This document shows positions 27,425 through 35,604 of a DNA stretch of 62,788 nucleotides, in pieces. A model generated the notes under the pieces. That model was not told the DNA's origin, made no database searches, and saw only the letters and a program-made list of their open reading frames with translations. Position numbers and translations under genes: made by a program. Source of the DNA: Faecalibacter macacae (GTDB taxonomy: Bacteria > Bacteroidota > Bacteroidia > Flavobacteriales > Weeksellaceae); NCBI RefSeq assembly GCF_003687725.1, contig NZ_RDOJ01000019.1, forward strand, positions 1 to 62,788. Reading direction: 5' to 3'. The first letter of the stretch is position 1. Each line of letters starts with the position of its first letter.

Positions 27425-27601
27425 ATGGCAAGACAAAAGGGCATTATTAAGCTATTAGGTACTGTTGGAGACATTACCTTTTACAAAGCAAAGGAAGGTT
27501 TTTTAGCACGCGAGAAAGGTGGCGTGGATAAAAGCCGAATAATGAATGATTCCTTTCAGTCACTAATTTATTCTAATCCTACTCACGTTTCATTTTCTTA
27601 A
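27425..27601 (+). pseudogene. MARQKG-family gene fragment, 3' deleted
   Basis: 58 codons. The first ~43 match copy 1 (MARQKGIIKLLGTVG...GGVDKSRIMND), then an unrelated tail SFQSLIYSNPTHVSFS and stop. The break is at the same NDP position where copy 1 continues PNFQRTRENG, so most of the protein is gone. Confidence 0.65.
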
Positions 27602-27657
27602 CGGTATCGTTTTAAGGCCAATGCTTTTTAGTAATGTTTAATTTTAAAAATTATCGG

Positions 27658-27885
27658 ATGAAAATAGTTGATCGAATTCAATCCCCGACGCCTAAGTTGT
27701 TTCAATTGCTCCGAAATATTGGTTTGGTATTAGCTGCAATTGGTGGAGCGCTTTTAGCCTCTCCAGTAGATTTACCAAGTTGGTTAAATGATCTTGGCGG
27801 ATACTTAACTGTTGCAGGTGGAATACTAAGTTCTGTCAGTCAATTGACCGTTGTAGATGGTGTCAATACACATGATTCAGGATAG
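27658..27885 (+). CDS. Small membrane protein of the repeated cassette
   Basis: 75 residues from ATG 27658 (an alternative in-frame ATG is at 27634). It starts MKIVDRIQSPTPKLFQLLRNIGLVLAAIGGALLAS, with two hydrophobic segments separated by LPSWLNDLGG, then LTVAGGILSSVSQLTVV. The arrangement resembles small holin-like proteins, but no holin family is recognised. It overlaps the next small gene by 14 bases, which suggests translational coupling. Confidence 0.55.
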   Translation: MKIVDRIQSPTPKLFQLLRNIGLVLAAIGGALLASPVDLPSWLNDLGGYLTVAGGILSSVSQLTVVDGVNTHDSG

Positions 27886-28036
27886 TCAATTGAAAATGGG
27901 TACACTTTGGGGTACACTATTTAGTATTGCGGGGAACTTAGGCATAAATGATTTAGTACAAACTGCGGTTTTAGCTGGTGTAGGTGCATTTGTGAGTTTC
28001 GTAGTTTCGTATATTCTTAAAAAATTAGAAAAATAA
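27872..28036 (+). CDS. Very small single-pass membrane protein of the repeated cassette
   Basis: 54 residues, MIQDSQLKMGTLWGTLFSIA, then NLGINDLVQTAVLAGVGAFV and a basic end (ILKKLEK). The segment LVQTAVLAGVGAFVSFVVSYIL is a likely membrane helix. The start overlaps the preceding gene; a second ATG at 27896 is also possible. A terminator follows immediately. Function unknown. Confidence 0.5.
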   Translation: MIQDSQLKMGTLWGTLFSIAGNLGINDLVQTAVLAGVGAFVSFVVSYILKKLEK

Positions 28037-28039
28037 ATA

Positions 28040-28065
28040 AAAGGCTCTTCGTTGGAAGGGCCTTT
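28040..28065 (+). terminator. Terminator of the small membrane-protein pair
   Basis: AAAGGCTCTTC-GTTG-GAAGGGCCTTT hairpin with one mismatch, followed by a T-rich tract. Confidence 0.75.
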
Positions 28066-28087
28066 ATTTATTAAATATCTTTATGTT

Positions 28088-28256
28088 CTTTTTTCCTTGA
28101 TGAAAAAAGGAACCAAAAAAATCAAGGCTTCAATTCTCGACGGTCAATCATCATTTCGTTTCTCTAAAATGTTTAAATCACTCCTTTCAGTCGGTAAACA
28201 TTTTTACGTTACTCTTAATGGATTGACGCTCGTCTGCGAATTATTATGCCGTTTTT
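28088..28256 (+). repeat. Dispersed hairpin repeat, copy B
   Basis: 5' hairpin variant TTTTTTCCTTGATGAAAAAA, in which both stem sides differ from copy A. Then ATCAAGGCTTCAATTCTCGA, the CGGTCAAT arm, AAAATGTTTA/TAAACATTTT, ATTGACGCTCGTC and TTATGCCG. Confidence 0.75.
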
Positions 28257-28362
28257 ATTTATGAAAATGATTTTCTTAACGGTATCATTTTAAGGCCTAT
28301 TTTAAAATTAAAAAAAGGAAAAAAAAGAAAGCTCTACGATATAGCAGGAGCATTTTTTAAGG

Positions 28363-28432
28363 CAAGGTTTTACATCCAAATACGACCTGTATAGGTGGAG
28401 ATTTTGATGTAAATCTTCAAGGCTTGACCTTG
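28363..28432. repeat. Long stem-loop at the 3' end of cassette copy 2
   Basis: CAAGG-TTTTACATC (28363-28376) with GATGTAAA (28406-28413) and CCTTG (28428-28432), as at 14455-14524. Confidence 0.55.
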
Positions 28433-28482
28433 ACTAAAAATGAAACTGATAGACCTTTGCGGTTCTTTTTGTTGGATTTTTG

Positions 28483-29300
28483 GAAAATCGAATTGTCTTG
28501 ATTCCAGGTTTTAATTTGGAAGTGGAATTGTCTTTTTTCAATGTGGGATTTGTTAGCATTAAAAATTTCAATCGGGGAAATATGCGCAGGCGAAGAAAAG
28601 CATGCTTCTATTTTAAAAAGGTGGTGAGGATATGTAGTGGAACATCCTTCAGGATGTTTTACTACACCGAACCAATTTGTGTGGGCTAATAAGCAATCAA
28701 GCAGCACAAAAGTGAGGGGTTACGAATTGCTTGCAATGGAGTACTGAACGATGTGATGCGACTTGCTGTTTAGCGCAATCACAAATGAACCTTGTATAAA
28801 ACTTTGCTTTTCTGAGCCTGTAGCTACTAATGGGGTGGCGGGGAAATGTGGAAATCTTATCGCTTATCAAGCATTTTTTGTGTAGAACGAAAGCCCTTAT
28901 CAGCATTGGTTGCTTTTGTTTTTCTGCTTTGTGAAAAACAGTTCTTAGCAACGAATGCAAGGGCTGGTTTGTGGAGTTTGGTGAATGAAACGACACGTAA
29001 TGAAATGGAAGTACATTATTTTCATACTGAAAATGGAATGAAGTAAAGTGGAATGAACCTAACGGAGTAAATCGTTTGTGCAAAAATGCTTGTTGCGATA
29101 ATTTAAAACCTCAACAAGTGCAAAAAACGACATGAGATGTTTAGATCTTCGGACAGTTAAAGGAGCCGCTATTTTACATAATGTGATTATAGCGGGCTTG
29201 TCCCCGTTAGCCCGTCAGGTGGCTATAATGCCACGTTATGTAACTTAGCTAGGCTTCGAGTTGTGGGTTTTGAGTGATGAGTTTTGAGTTATTTTGCTGT
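28483..29300. other. GC-richer, hairpin-rich remnant of foreign DNA without a convincing gene
   Basis: About 820 bases whose base composition is visibly higher in G+C than the flanks (half G/C around 29161-29220). It contains GTAGTG-AACATCCT-TC-AGGATGTT-ACTAC (about 28634-28666) and a large cruciform (29174-29242). The open frames here (28697-29083 on -, 28846-29046 on +) have no start context, domain or signal peptide. It may be a control or transfer-origin region from a mobile element; this is a guess. Confidence 0.35.
29174..29242. repeat. Long inverted repeat with nested hairpin
   Basis: TTACATAATGTGATTATAGC pairs with GCTATAATGCCACGTTATGTAA (two unpaired bases), and inside it GGGCT...AGCCC. 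The whole can fold as one cruciform of about 70 bases. It is not a terminator, because no U-run follows. Recombination or nickase sites have this shape. Confidence 0.6.
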
Positions 29301-29316
29301 TGTTGGCAGCTAAAAA

Positions 29317-29350
29317 ATCCCCAACTGAATTTGAAATTGAGTTGGGGATT
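29317..29350 (-). terminator. Terminator after the DUF3761 gene
   Basis: AATCCCCAACT and AGTTGGGGATT pair. The A-run on the + strand at 29312-29317 provides the U-run for minus-strand transcription. Confidence 0.75.
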
Positions 29351-29372
29351 TATATTTTATTATTGTTCAAAA

Positions 29373-29705
29373 TTAATTAAGCCAATATGCAACACCGCCA
29401 TGATGAGAACAAGCTCCCCTACCAGTAGCTGAAGATTGAGTACCATCATTACAAATTGCTCCAGATCTATAATTAAAATTAGTTTCATTATAATCATAAT
29501 TATTCCGAATAGTTTCGATATCATTCACATCATAATTATTTTTAAAATCAATAGATTTATCTATTTCATAATTTGATTCTAATACTTTATTATCTGATTT
29601 ATTTGGTTCATTTTTATTTTGGAATAAAGAGGTTACAATAGCCATAAATAAACAAAATAAAAGTAGAATAATAGATGAGAATATAATCTGTAAGCACCCT
29701 TTCAT
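29373..29705 (-). CDS. Membrane-anchored DUF3761-like protein
   Basis: 110 residues with an N-terminal membrane helix (LQIIFSSIILLLFCLFMAIVTSLF), a variable polar linker, and a C-terminal module GAICNDGTQSSATGRGACSH followed by HGGVAYWL. This is the core of the DUF3761 domain found in small secreted or anchored proteins and on the C-terminus of nuclease-like proteins; its function is unknown. It abuts the helicase remnant (stop at 29706 and this ATG at 29705 are adjacent). Confidence 0.7.
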   Translation of the reverse strand: MKGCLQIIFSSIILLLFCLFMAIVTSLFQNKNEPNKSDNKVLESNYEIDKSIDFKNNYDVNDIETIRNNYDYNETNFNYRSGAICNDGTQSSATGRGACSHHGGVAYWLN

Positions 29706-31777
29706 TTATTCGATTTCTAAAATTTCGACTGAATTCGATGTGTTAGGAATATTTAAAACAGCACCCACTTGTTTCTCAAGTAATTGTTGGGCAATAGGTG
29801 TAGTATAATGAATACCAATAATATCATTTTTAGTTATTGCATCTTTTGGTAAAGCAACTATTTTTAAGGTTACAATTTTTTCATCTAATGCATATTTGAC
29901 TGTAACAAGAGAGTTTATTTTTACCTTAGGAGTAGTATCAATTATAGTTGTTATAGATACTTCATCTTCCTCTACTATCAAATCATCAATATAATTTTTC
30001 TCTATTGATGGGATATTTAATTCAATTTCATTAGGATCAAATAAAATCTCATCACTATTATCTTCAAAAAGAATTTCTTCTTCTTGAAAATCTAATTCTT
30101 CAAGCTTTAAACGTTTTTTCTCAATTTCGTCTTTGTAAGTTTCAATAAAATCTTTTAAACGATTAAATTCAAATTCTGGATTTCTCCACCAGTCTGTACT
30201 CCATATTCTATGAAAAACAAAACCATAACCTTCTAGAATTTTTTGTCTATGAATATCGTGTAGATAAGCTTCATCGCTTGAATGGTATTTAGCACCATCG
30301 CATTCAATTGCTATTTTAGGAATACCAGCTACCTTAAAATCATACACAATATCAATTCTGAAACCTCCAAATTTATACTGTGTATACAGATTGTCTACAC
30401 CAAAATATTCTGCTAAGTATTGATAAACTTCATCTTCAAATGGAGATTCTGTTTCTGCGTATAAGAAAGTAGAAGGCCCTACCTTATTTAAAGTATTTTC
30501 TTTTAAAGCTTCTAAAACATTATTTTTAAGTTCTTCATTGTTTTCACTAACTGCCTTAGCATATGCTAAATATGCCATAAAAACAGCTTTACGGTTATTT
30601 GATTTTTCTAATGCTAAGTACTGTCTAAAATTTAAAATTTTATCTTCAGGTATAGAAGTAACCACAAAACATTTATTTTTAGCACGAGTGACAATAACAT
30701 TTAATAATTTGTACCCTTTTTGGAAATTTAATAATCCATATCTTTCACTTTGTCTGCCATCCTTATCTTTTCCGTATGTAGTAGAAATAATTATAATATC
30801 TCTTTCATCCCCTTGAATATTTTCTAAGTTTTTAACAAACATTCCATTCTCTAATAATTTATTTATTTTATTAGAAAATTTTACCAATTTTGGATCTTGT
30901 TGTTTTTCCAAAATAAGCTTCTTAATATAATTACGTTGCTCTATGTTAAATGTTGCAATCCCTACAGATGGATATGATCCATCTTTATTTGGATGAATGT
31001 CATTTTGTAAAATTTCTAAAACTTTAATAGCTTCCGCTTTATTAATACGATCAATAAACGCCCCATCCATATTATCATATTGAATTGCATTGTATTGATG
31101 TGACGGAGGTAATGCAATTAATTTATTGTTATAAAAAGCAGCATTCGAAAATTCTATTAAATCTGGGTGTTTCGATCTATAATGAAAATCAAGTGAGATA
31201 TTTTCAAATTTTAATAAAGATGCAAAGTCTAATAATGAAACAGCATTTAATATTTGCGCTTCAAAATTATTTTTATCGTCAATAAATATATTTTCATCAT
31301 CTTCTAAATCATCTTCACTATCAATTTGACCATCAAGAATTTTTGTAAAGAAACTTGAAGGTGGCATTTGATGTTCATCACCAGCAATAATTATTTGTTT
31401 ACCTTTCATCATTGCTGGTAAATTATCCTCTAATCTTAACTGGCTGGCCTCATCAAAGATTATTATATCAAAATATTTATTTCTATTTCTAAATAAATTA
31501 CTTGCTACTTCAGGAGTAGTTAAAATGATAGGGAAATAAGTTGTAAATAGATCAATATCCTTTTCTACAATTTTTCGTAATGGATTTCTAGAAACACCAT
31601 TTGAACCTCTCTTATTATATAAATTTTTAGCTTGTAAATAAGGATTATTAGCATTATATCTTAATAAAGCTAGTTCTTGATTTTTATACCAAATCTTGTT
31701 TATTTTATCAATCTGTTTCTCTTCAATACTTTTTTTAATGATTTTACTTCAGAAGATGTTAGAGAATAATTACTAAC
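29706..31777 (-). pseudogene. Superfamily 1 helicase-nuclease with GreA/B-like C-terminal domain, N-terminus deleted
   Basis: The frame is open from 31777 but has no start codon before the internal ATG at 31412. Residues upstream of that ATG are in frame and real: DIDLFTTYFPIILTTPEVAS and DIIIFDEASQ (Walker B). They are followed by QIIIAGDEHQMPPSSFF, helicase motifs (ENIQGDERDIIIISTTYG; LLNVIVTRAKNKCFVVTS), a DUF559/Vsr-like nuclease domain (IAIECDGAKYHSS, HDIHRQKILEGYGFVFHRIW) and a C-terminal GreA/GreB-like module (NDIIGIHYTTPIAQQLLEKQVG). The Walker A and N-terminal region, normally many hundreds of residues, is absent. The break lies just before a terminator-like hairpin repeat. Confidence 0.75.
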
Positions 31778-31801
31778 TTATAATCCAATAATTATCAAAT
31801 T

Positions 31802-31832
31802 AACCGCTGATAAATCTATATTATCAGCGGTT
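31802..31832. terminator. Hairpin, copy 1 of a shared element
   Basis: AACCGCTGATAA and TTATCAGCGGTT pair. A nearly identical hairpin is at 39193-39223. Each lies just downstream of a small minus-strand gene. Confidence 0.75.
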
Positions 31833-31845
31833 TATTAAGTTAGAA

Positions 31846-32076
31846 TTAACTTCTTTTATTCCAAGTTCTACCTTCGTTTTTAGAATAATATAATCCTTTA
31901 CTTGTTTTGGCAAGTAATTCTTTACCATTATCAATTAACTCTATAAAGTTTCCATATGAAGACCCTGAGAATCTTGTGTTCCATGTTCTCCCATCATTTT
32001 TAGAATATTCTAATTTGTTTGAGTTTGTTGAATTGATACGAATCATTTCGCCATTGTAATTAATCATTTGTGACAT
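31846..32076 (-). CDS. Small protein with two BNR/Asp-box-like repeats
   Basis: 76 residues with two near-identical blades: LEYSKNDGRTWNTRF and LYYSKNEGRTWNKRS, separated by GNFIELIDNGKELLAKTSKG. The S-x-D/E-G-x-T-W pattern is that of sialidase-type Asp boxes, but two repeats are too few for a propeller. No signal peptide. Its role in this cassette is unknown. Confidence 0.55.
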   Translation of the reverse strand: MSQMINYNGEMIRINSTNSNKLEYSKNDGRTWNTRFSGSSYGNFIELIDNGKELLAKTSKGLYYSKNEGRTWNKRS

Positions 32077-32163
32077 AATTTATAATATTTATAGTTTTTG
32101 TTAATTTGGATAGGTTAATCCATGTTTTAAATATATTTTTACGGTTTAACGTAATTGTATTAT

Positions 32164-32478
32164 TTAATTCTCTTTTAAATAATAAAGTGATAATTCATAA
32201 TCGTAATTTTCTGTAATATCATGTTCTTCAATATGCATTACAATAGAAGCTTTATTAAGCATTTCTTTTTGAATAGTATCATTCAATAATCCAATATCAT
32301 CCATCGTAATTTCTTTAGATTGATCGCATCTAATTTTTAAAATAATTTTTTCTTGGAATGATTTATCATTTAAAAATGATGATATTTCATTTATTATTTG
32401 TTCAAAACCTCCTCTAAAAGTTTCTTTTAAACCATTTTCTAAAATGTGCTTTTCAATTTTATCTTCGCCTTCTTTCAT
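32164..32478 (-). CDS. Small acidic protein, paralogue of 39235-39561
   Basis: 104 residues. Shared with the 108-residue copy are ILENGLKETFRGGFEQIINE, DQSKEITMDDIGLLNDTIQ and ASIVMHI, ending in (L)SLYYL. No known domain. The upstream region also resembles that of the other copy (TTAATTTTG-GAAATAAATA on the minus strand and a CATAGTATG motif). The two copies bracket the WYL-DUF262-AAA block in direct orientation. Confidence 0.6.
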   Translation of the reverse strand: MKEGEDKIEKHILENGLKETFRGGFEQIINEISSFLNDKSFQEKIILKIRCDQSKEITMDDIGLLNDTIQKEMLNKASIVMHIEEHDITENYDYELSLYYLKEN

Positions 32479-32502
32479 GATTATTTATTTATTTATTTAT
32501 TT

Positions 32503-32536
32503 CAAAATTAATCTGAGGTATGGACATAGTATGGTC
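32503..32536 (-). promoter_or_regulatory. Promoter/operator of the 104-aa gene
   Basis: On the minus strand TAATTTTG (32510-32503) matches TAnnTTTG. Just upstream is CCATACTATGTCCATACC, an imperfect repeated CATAC motif also seen near 39600 and 52148-52170. Confidence 0.4.
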
Positions 32537-32625
32537 TTGGCTTTAAATAAATTTGAAAATAATTTTTTTTTAAAAATTATGCACGTCTCAATATCTCATA
32601 CATTGATATAAAAAATTTCAAAAAA

Positions 32626-32847
32626 ATGATTGAAGAAAATATCAACAAAGTTGATGAATTAGTAGAATTGATAAAAGAATATTCATCTAAAAATCCTGAA
32701 CAACGATTTACACAAATCTTATTTAATTTAAAAATAAACGAATTTAAAGCTGACGATTTTACTCAGGGTTTGAGAGATAACTACCATGATCTTGATCAAA
32801 ATGTATTGAAAAGAATTCGAGAACGATTAGAATTATTGGAATCTTAA
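32626..32847 (+). CDS. Small hypothetical protein
   Basis: 73 residues, helical and charged (INKVDELVELIKEYSSKNPEQRF; LKINEFKADDFTQGLRDNYHDLDQNVLKRIRERLELL). No motif recognised. It lies 68 bases upstream of the WYL regulator, on the same strand, but a promoter lies between, so it may be its own unit. Confidence 0.5.
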   Translation: MIEENINKVDELVELIKEYSSKNPEQRFTQILFNLKINEFKADDFTQGLRDNYHDLDQNVLKRIRERLELLES

Positions 32848-32869
32848 TTTTAAGAATAGCTAAAAGACA

Positions 32870-32898
32870 TTGCTTGTCTGTTAACTATTTTATGTTTG
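32870..32898 (+). promoter_or_regulatory. Promoter of the WYL regulator gene
   Basis: TTG (32870-32872), 18 bases, TATGTTTG (32891-32898). It predicts a start of transcription about 10 bases before the ATG at 32916 and argues against the longer frame from 32874. Confidence 0.6.
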
Positions 32899-32915
32899 CA
32901 TTAAAATTACAAAAT

Positions 32916-33839
32916 ATGGCTAAAAGAGAACAAATGTTTCGGTTGATGAACATATCCAACTTCCTAAAATCAAAACCAAAAGGAGTTAGTTTTAGAGAAG
33001 TACAGAATTATTTAGAAGAAAAATATTATCATGATGAAGACTTTGATGGTGAATTAGCTTTCAGTGAAAAAACGTTTAAGCGTGATCGAAAATTACTTAA
33101 AGAACTTTTTAAATTAGAAACGAAGTTTAATCGTTCTACTATGCTTTACCAAATTGTAGATGAAATAGAACCTAATCAAACAATTTTTGATAATTTATTA
33201 TTAGTTAATGCTTATAAAAAGGCAGCTGACCAAGCGAACATCTTACTTTTTGAAAAAAGACAAGCTTCTGGATTGGAAAATCTTGATGGACTAATTCATG
33301 CGATTAAAAACACAAAAATTATTAGTTGCACTTATACGAAATATTGGGAAGGTATTCCTAATAAAAAGGTTTTAGAACCTTATGCGATGAAAGAATTTAG
33401 AAATCGTTGGTATTTGATTGCTAAAGATCGTAATGATAATGACTTTACTTTGAAAACGTATGGATTGGACAGAATTTCAAATTTAGAAATTCATTCTTCA
33501 ACTTTTGTAAAGAATAATATTGTGAATGTTGAAGATATGTTTGTCAATTCGTTTGGTATTATTTCGACATTAGGACAAGAGCCAACTAAAATCACTTTAT
33601 CTCTGATTCCATGGCAAGGAATGTATGTAAAATCCTTACCCATTCATCATTCTCAAAAGATTCTTGTAGACAATGAAAATGAGTTGAAACTTGAACTAAA
33701 TTTAGTTCCAACTTATGATTTTTACCAAGAAATCTTAACGCATAATGAACGTTTATTATCATTAGAACCAAAAGTTGTAAGAGAGAAATTTTTAAAATTT
33801 TTGGAGGTAGGATTAAATAATCTTAAGAACCAAAAATAA
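32916..33839 (+). CDS. WYL-domain transcriptional regulator
   Basis: 307 residues from ATG 32916. The N-terminal ~95 residues hold an HTH-type unit (AKREQMFRLMNISNFLKSKPKGVSFREVQNYL) and a second winged part. From about residue 135 there is a WYL domain (IISCTYTKYWEGIPNKKVLEPYAMKEFRNRWYLIAKD, with W-Y-L), and then a WCX-like C-terminal part. WYL proteins often control defence clusters and sense ligands or nucleic acid. It precedes the DUF262 pair on the same strand and probably regulates it. Confidence 0.85.
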   Translation: MAKREQMFRLMNISNFLKSKPKGVSFREVQNYLEEKYYHDEDFDGELAFSEKTFKRDRKLLKELFKLETKFNRSTMLYQIVDEIEPNQTIFDNLLLVNAYKKAADQANILLFEKRQASGLENLDGLIHAIKNTKIISCTYTKYWEGIPNKKVLEPYAMKEFRNRWYLIAKDRNDNDFTLKTYGLDRISNLEIHSSTFVKNNIVNVEDMFVNSFGIISTLGQEPTKITLSLIPWQGMYVKSLPIHHSQKILVDNENELKLELNLVPTYDFYQEILTHNERLLSLEPKVVREKFLKFLEVGLNNLKNQK

Positions 33840-33915
33840 AATTTTCAATTACGTAAAACCGTAAAATAAATTTTTAGAAATAAAATATTTTTGAATAATT
33901 ACTAAAACCAAAATT

Positions 33916-34245
33916 ATGAAACAAATAGAGTCGCTTTTTGATACCTATAATAAATTATATGAAGAGCTTGACAATGATAATTATGATGTTGAAGATGAAG
34001 TTTATGAGTTAGAAGATGAGGTAAGACTTTTGTTAGATGAATATAGTTTTCAGGATGAACCTATGTTTGAAAATCAAGAAACTGAATTAATTAAGCTTAG
34101 AGAACTTAATAGTTTAGTAAAAGAAATGAAACAAGAGTTTGATTTTTATAATGAAGAAGCTGAATTAGATATGATGTTTCCAAATAGACATGATGATGAT
34201 TTTGATGAAGATGATATGAGTTGGCGTAATGTTTTTGGAGAATAA
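33916..34245 (+). CDS. Small strongly acidic protein of the DUF262 cassette
   Basis: 109 residues, rich in Asp/Glu (DNDNYDVEDEVYELEDEV; MFPNRHDDDFDEDDMSW). No known domain. It starts 76 bases after the WYL gene and ends 15 bases before the first DUF262 gene, so it is likely in the same operon. Very acidic small proteins can be DNA mimics or regulators; that is only an inference here. Confidence 0.55.
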   Translation: MKQIESLFDTYNKLYEELDNDNYDVEDEVYELEDEVRLLLDEYSFQDEPMFENQETELIKLRELNSLVKEMKQEFDFYNEEAELDMMFPNRHDDDFDEDDMSWRNVFGE

Positions 34246-34260
34246 GTAAAGAATTTTAAA

Positions 34261-35604
34261 ATGAATGAATCAAGAATAGCAAAACAAGAAATAAAATCAC
34301 TAAAAGAAATTATTTCTAATAATAGTTTAAAAATACCTCCATATCAGCGACCTTACAAATGGGACGAAAAACACGTAACACAATTATTAGATGATATTTA
34401 TGAACATATTATTATACAAGAAAAAACATATAGAATTGGCAGTGTTATTTTACATGAAGTAAATAAGAATGAATTAAATATTGTTGATGGACAACAGCGT
34501 TTAACGACTATTTCTATTCTTTTAAAAGCATTAGACAAGGAAGATTGTTTATTATTAAATCAAAAATATAAACATAAAATATCGAAAGAAAATATTGTTT
34601 ACAATTATAGAGTTATTAATAATTGGAAACAAAAAATATCAAAAGAAAATATCGAATTTTTCTATAATAAATTGATTGAGAACTGTGAGTTTGTTTTATT
34701 TACGGTTTTTAATCAAGATGAAGCATTTCAATTATTCGATTCTCAAAATGCAAGAGGAAAAGAATTAGAACCTTATGATCTCTTAAAAGCATTTCATCTT
34801 AGAGAAATGAAGTATAATACTGAAGAAGAAAAATCTAATTGTGTGAAAAAATGGGAAGAATCTATCGAAAACCATACTTTGAAACCAATTTTTGATAATC
34901 ATCTTTTTAAAATTAGAAAATGGGCTAAAAATGAATCTATTTATAATTTTACTAAAAAAGATATTGATGAATTTAAAGGGATTTCATTATATGAAAAGCA
35001 ACAATTTCCTTATGAAGAAAGTTTGCGTACACTTGATGGGGTTATAACAAATGCTCAAAATGATTATTATCTTAAGAATCATAAAATGTCCCAAACCTAT
35101 CCTTTTTCTATAACAATGCCTATTATTAATGGTAAACGATTTTTTGAGTATATAGAACATTATATAGAACTAAAAAATAACTTGATTCCGTTAGAGCAAA
35201 AAATGGAGGTGTCTGCATTTAATAAGTTTTATAAAAAGTATTGTTTATATTATCAATCTGACCGCGCTGGAGATCAGAAAGTAAGGAATTTATACGAAAA
35301 TATTCTTTTACAATTTATAGATAGATTTGGTTTTGTGAGTGATTTTGAAAACTATTACATAGCATTTTATAAAGAAGTGTTTTTTATTAGATGTAACTCT
35401 AAATCTATTCGTTTAGAAACAATTTTGAATAGCCCATCAAGAAAAATTATTCAAGAAATAAATAATTCATTAGATCCTAATCAATTGAGAAACTATATTT
35501 TCAAACCAATTAAAATTAAGGAAGATTTGGATTTAGTGAATAATATTGAATTTATTAAAGAAGCCATAAACACAAATAATTTTAGAGAAAATGAATCAAA
35601 ATAA
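34261..35604 (+). CDS. DUF262 protein (GmrS-like, without nuclease domain)
   Basis: 447 residues. DUF262 signature: PYQRPYKWDEKHVTQLLDDI (residues about 27-46), YRIGSVIL and LNIVDGQQRLTT (DGQQR at 76-80, the NTPase-type motif), with FQLFDSQNARGKELEPYDLLKAFHLRE later. It is shorter than GmrSD and lacks the DUF1524 HNH motif (H-x-P/N). It overlaps the next gene by 14 bases, so the two are coupled. The GmrS-like part binds nucleotide in type IV systems that cut modified DNA. Confidence 0.82.
   Translation: MNESRIAKQEIKSLKEIISNNSLKIPPYQRPYKWDEKHVTQLLDDIYEHIIIQEKTYRIGSVILHEVNKNELNIVDGQQRLTTISILLKALDKEDCLLLNQKYKHKISKENIVYNYRVINNWKQKISKENIEFFYNKLIENCEFVLFTVFNQDEAFQLFDSQNARGKELEPYDLLKAFHLREMKYNTEEEKSNCVKKWEESIENHTLKPIFDNHLFKIRKWAKNESIYNFTKKDIDEFKGISLYEKQQFPYEESLRTLDGVITNAQNDYYLKNHKMSQTYPFSITMPIINGKRFFEYIEHYIELKNNLIPLEQKMEVSAFNKFYKKYCLYYQSDRAGDQKVRNLYENILLQFIDRFGFVSDFENYYIAFYKEVFFIRCNSKSIRLETILNSPSRKIIQEINNSLDPNQLRNYIFKPIKIKEDLDLVNNIEFIKEAINTNNFRENESK

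Larger units (their letters stand above)
27022..28482. repeat. Repeated small-protein cassette, copy 2
   Basis: Same order as copy 1 (13227-14571). The MARQKG gene is cut short after 52 codons by a foreign tail. Copy 2 also retains two small membrane-protein genes missing from copy 1, followed by a terminator, the dispersed hairpin repeat and the long stem-loop (28363-28432). Confidence 0.8.

Noticed and set aside
28697-29083. 128-codon minus-strand frame in the GC-richer remnant
   Set aside because: Unusual residue composition (many His, Lys, Phe, Ser), overlap with a + strand frame and no start context. More likely a chance frame in foreign DNA.
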